Below are positions 6,594 through 6,743 of a DNA stretch of 6,743 nucleotides, piece by piece. Source of the DNA: an uncultured Pseudomonadales bacterium (GTDB lineage: Bacteria; Pseudomonadota; Gammaproteobacteria; Pseudomonadales; Pseudohongiellaceae); the NCBI GenBank assembly GCA_938082955.1, contig CALKDE010000273.1, positions 1 to 6,743 of the forward strand, given 5' to 3'. The notes beneath the pieces are model-generated. The model searched no databases and was not told the origin of the DNA. It saw only the letters and a list, made by a program, of their open reading frames with translations. Numbering within the stretch: position 1 is the stretch's first letter; every line of letters starts with the position of its first letter. Both the position numbers and the translations under genes were made by a program.

Positions 6594-6620
6594 AAATAGC
6601 GAATTCTTGAAATTAGTGAA
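6593..6620 (-). promoter_or_regulatory. Possible sigma-70 promoter for argS
   Basis: On the minus strand, TTCACT (plus 6615-6620) and TATTTT (plus 6593-6598) match the -35 and -10 consensus at four of six positions each, with a 16-nt spacer. Transcription would start about 55 nt before the argS ATG. The match is modest, and it is only the best of several weak candidates in this AT-rich gap. Confidence 0.3.
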
Positions 6621-6631
6621 CTCTTAGTACT

Positions 6632-6674
6632 TTAAGACCGCTATTAACCGTTAGATCTTAATCTTAGGTCTTAA
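6632..6674 (+). repeat. Direct and inverted GRTCTTAA repeats before the last gene
   Basis: TTAGATCTTAA (6651-6661) and TTAGGTCTTAA (6664-6674) are direct repeats matching at 10 of 11 bases, with a 13-bp period. TTAAGACC (6632-6639) is the exact reverse complement of GGTCTTAA (6667-6674). The group ends 13 nt before the GTG start, so it could be a regulator-binding site or fold in the mRNA leader. No known operator is recognised. Confidence 0.45.
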
Positions 6675-6677
6675 CCT

Positions 6678-6682
6678 GAGGA
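6678..6682 (+). promoter_or_regulatory. Ribosome binding site of the right-edge gene
   Basis: GAGGA lies five bases before the GTG at 6688. This is the main evidence that GTG 6688 is a true start, because no ATG is available nearby in that frame. Confidence 0.6.
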
Positions 6683-6687
6683 AGTCC

Positions 6688-6743
6688 GTGAAAAGCAATA
6701 CAAGTGTCAGTGACGGTGTCCAGCTGGTTCGCGTCGAAAAGTC
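6688..6743 (+). CDS. Unidentified protein, N-terminal 18 codons (partial)
   Basis: A GTG start with a good ribosome binding site opens a frame that runs off the window edge, giving MKSNTSVSDGVQLVRVEKS-like sequence (the last codon is incomplete). The gene is divergent from argS. Eighteen residues do not allow a reliable identification. The polar lead followed by VQLVRVEK loosely recalls the start of RluC-type pseudouridine synthases, which have a short leader before the S4 domain, but the diagnostic part lies outside the window. That is only a guess. Confidence 0.5.
   Translation, partial: MKSNTSVSDGVQLVRVEK

Noticed and set aside
6606..6640. Second sigma-32 promoter (CTTGAAA at 6606-6612) before the last gene
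   Set aside because: No CCCCAT-like -10 element occurs at the required distance.

Overview
The window looks like ordinary chromosomal DNA of a gammaproteobacterium, probably a free-living, marine-type one. The evidence is a TonB2-style energy-transduction cluster ending in a TPR gene, an arginyl-tRNA synthetase of the gammaproteobacterial type (577-580 residues, no canonical KMSK, ending in a DALR-type anticodon-binding domain), and a heat-shock promoter matching the Escherichia coli sigma-32 consensus. The lineage is inferred from protein character only and I do not name a genus. I see no mobile element, CRISPR array, rRNA, tRNA or phage gene.

Left part (1-2666, + strand). The 3' end of a MotA/TolQ/ExbB proton-channel gene is followed, after a gap holding a hairpin, by exbD, a tonB2-type gene and a gene for an exported TPR protein. 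The last three are tightly packed (3-nt gap, then a 1-nt stop/start overlap). Together they would form an inner-membrane motor that uses the proton gradient to power outer-membrane TonB-dependent transporters. The TPR protein is a probable periplasmic accessory whose exact job is not evident.

Junction (2667-2803). This is the most interesting intergenic stretch. It holds a G/C-based hairpin, a perfect sigma-32 promoter match (CTTGAAA, 13-nt spacer, CCCCATTT) and a strong intrinsic terminator whose 5' arm lies where the heat-shock transcript should begin. The promoter points at htpG.

Right part (2804-6743). htpG (HSP90 chaperone, + strand) converges on argS (- strand) across a long, perfect 13-bp hairpin. 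Beyond argS, a divergent intergenic region of about 156 bp carries short inverted and direct repeats and leads into the first 18 codons of a + strand gene starting with GTG, which I cannot identify with confidence.

No previously undescribed multi-gene system is apparent. The points worth a second look are the promoter/terminator arrangement before htpG, the hairpin between exbB and exbD, the acidic exported TPR partner of the TonB system, and the repeat pattern in the 5' region of the last gene.
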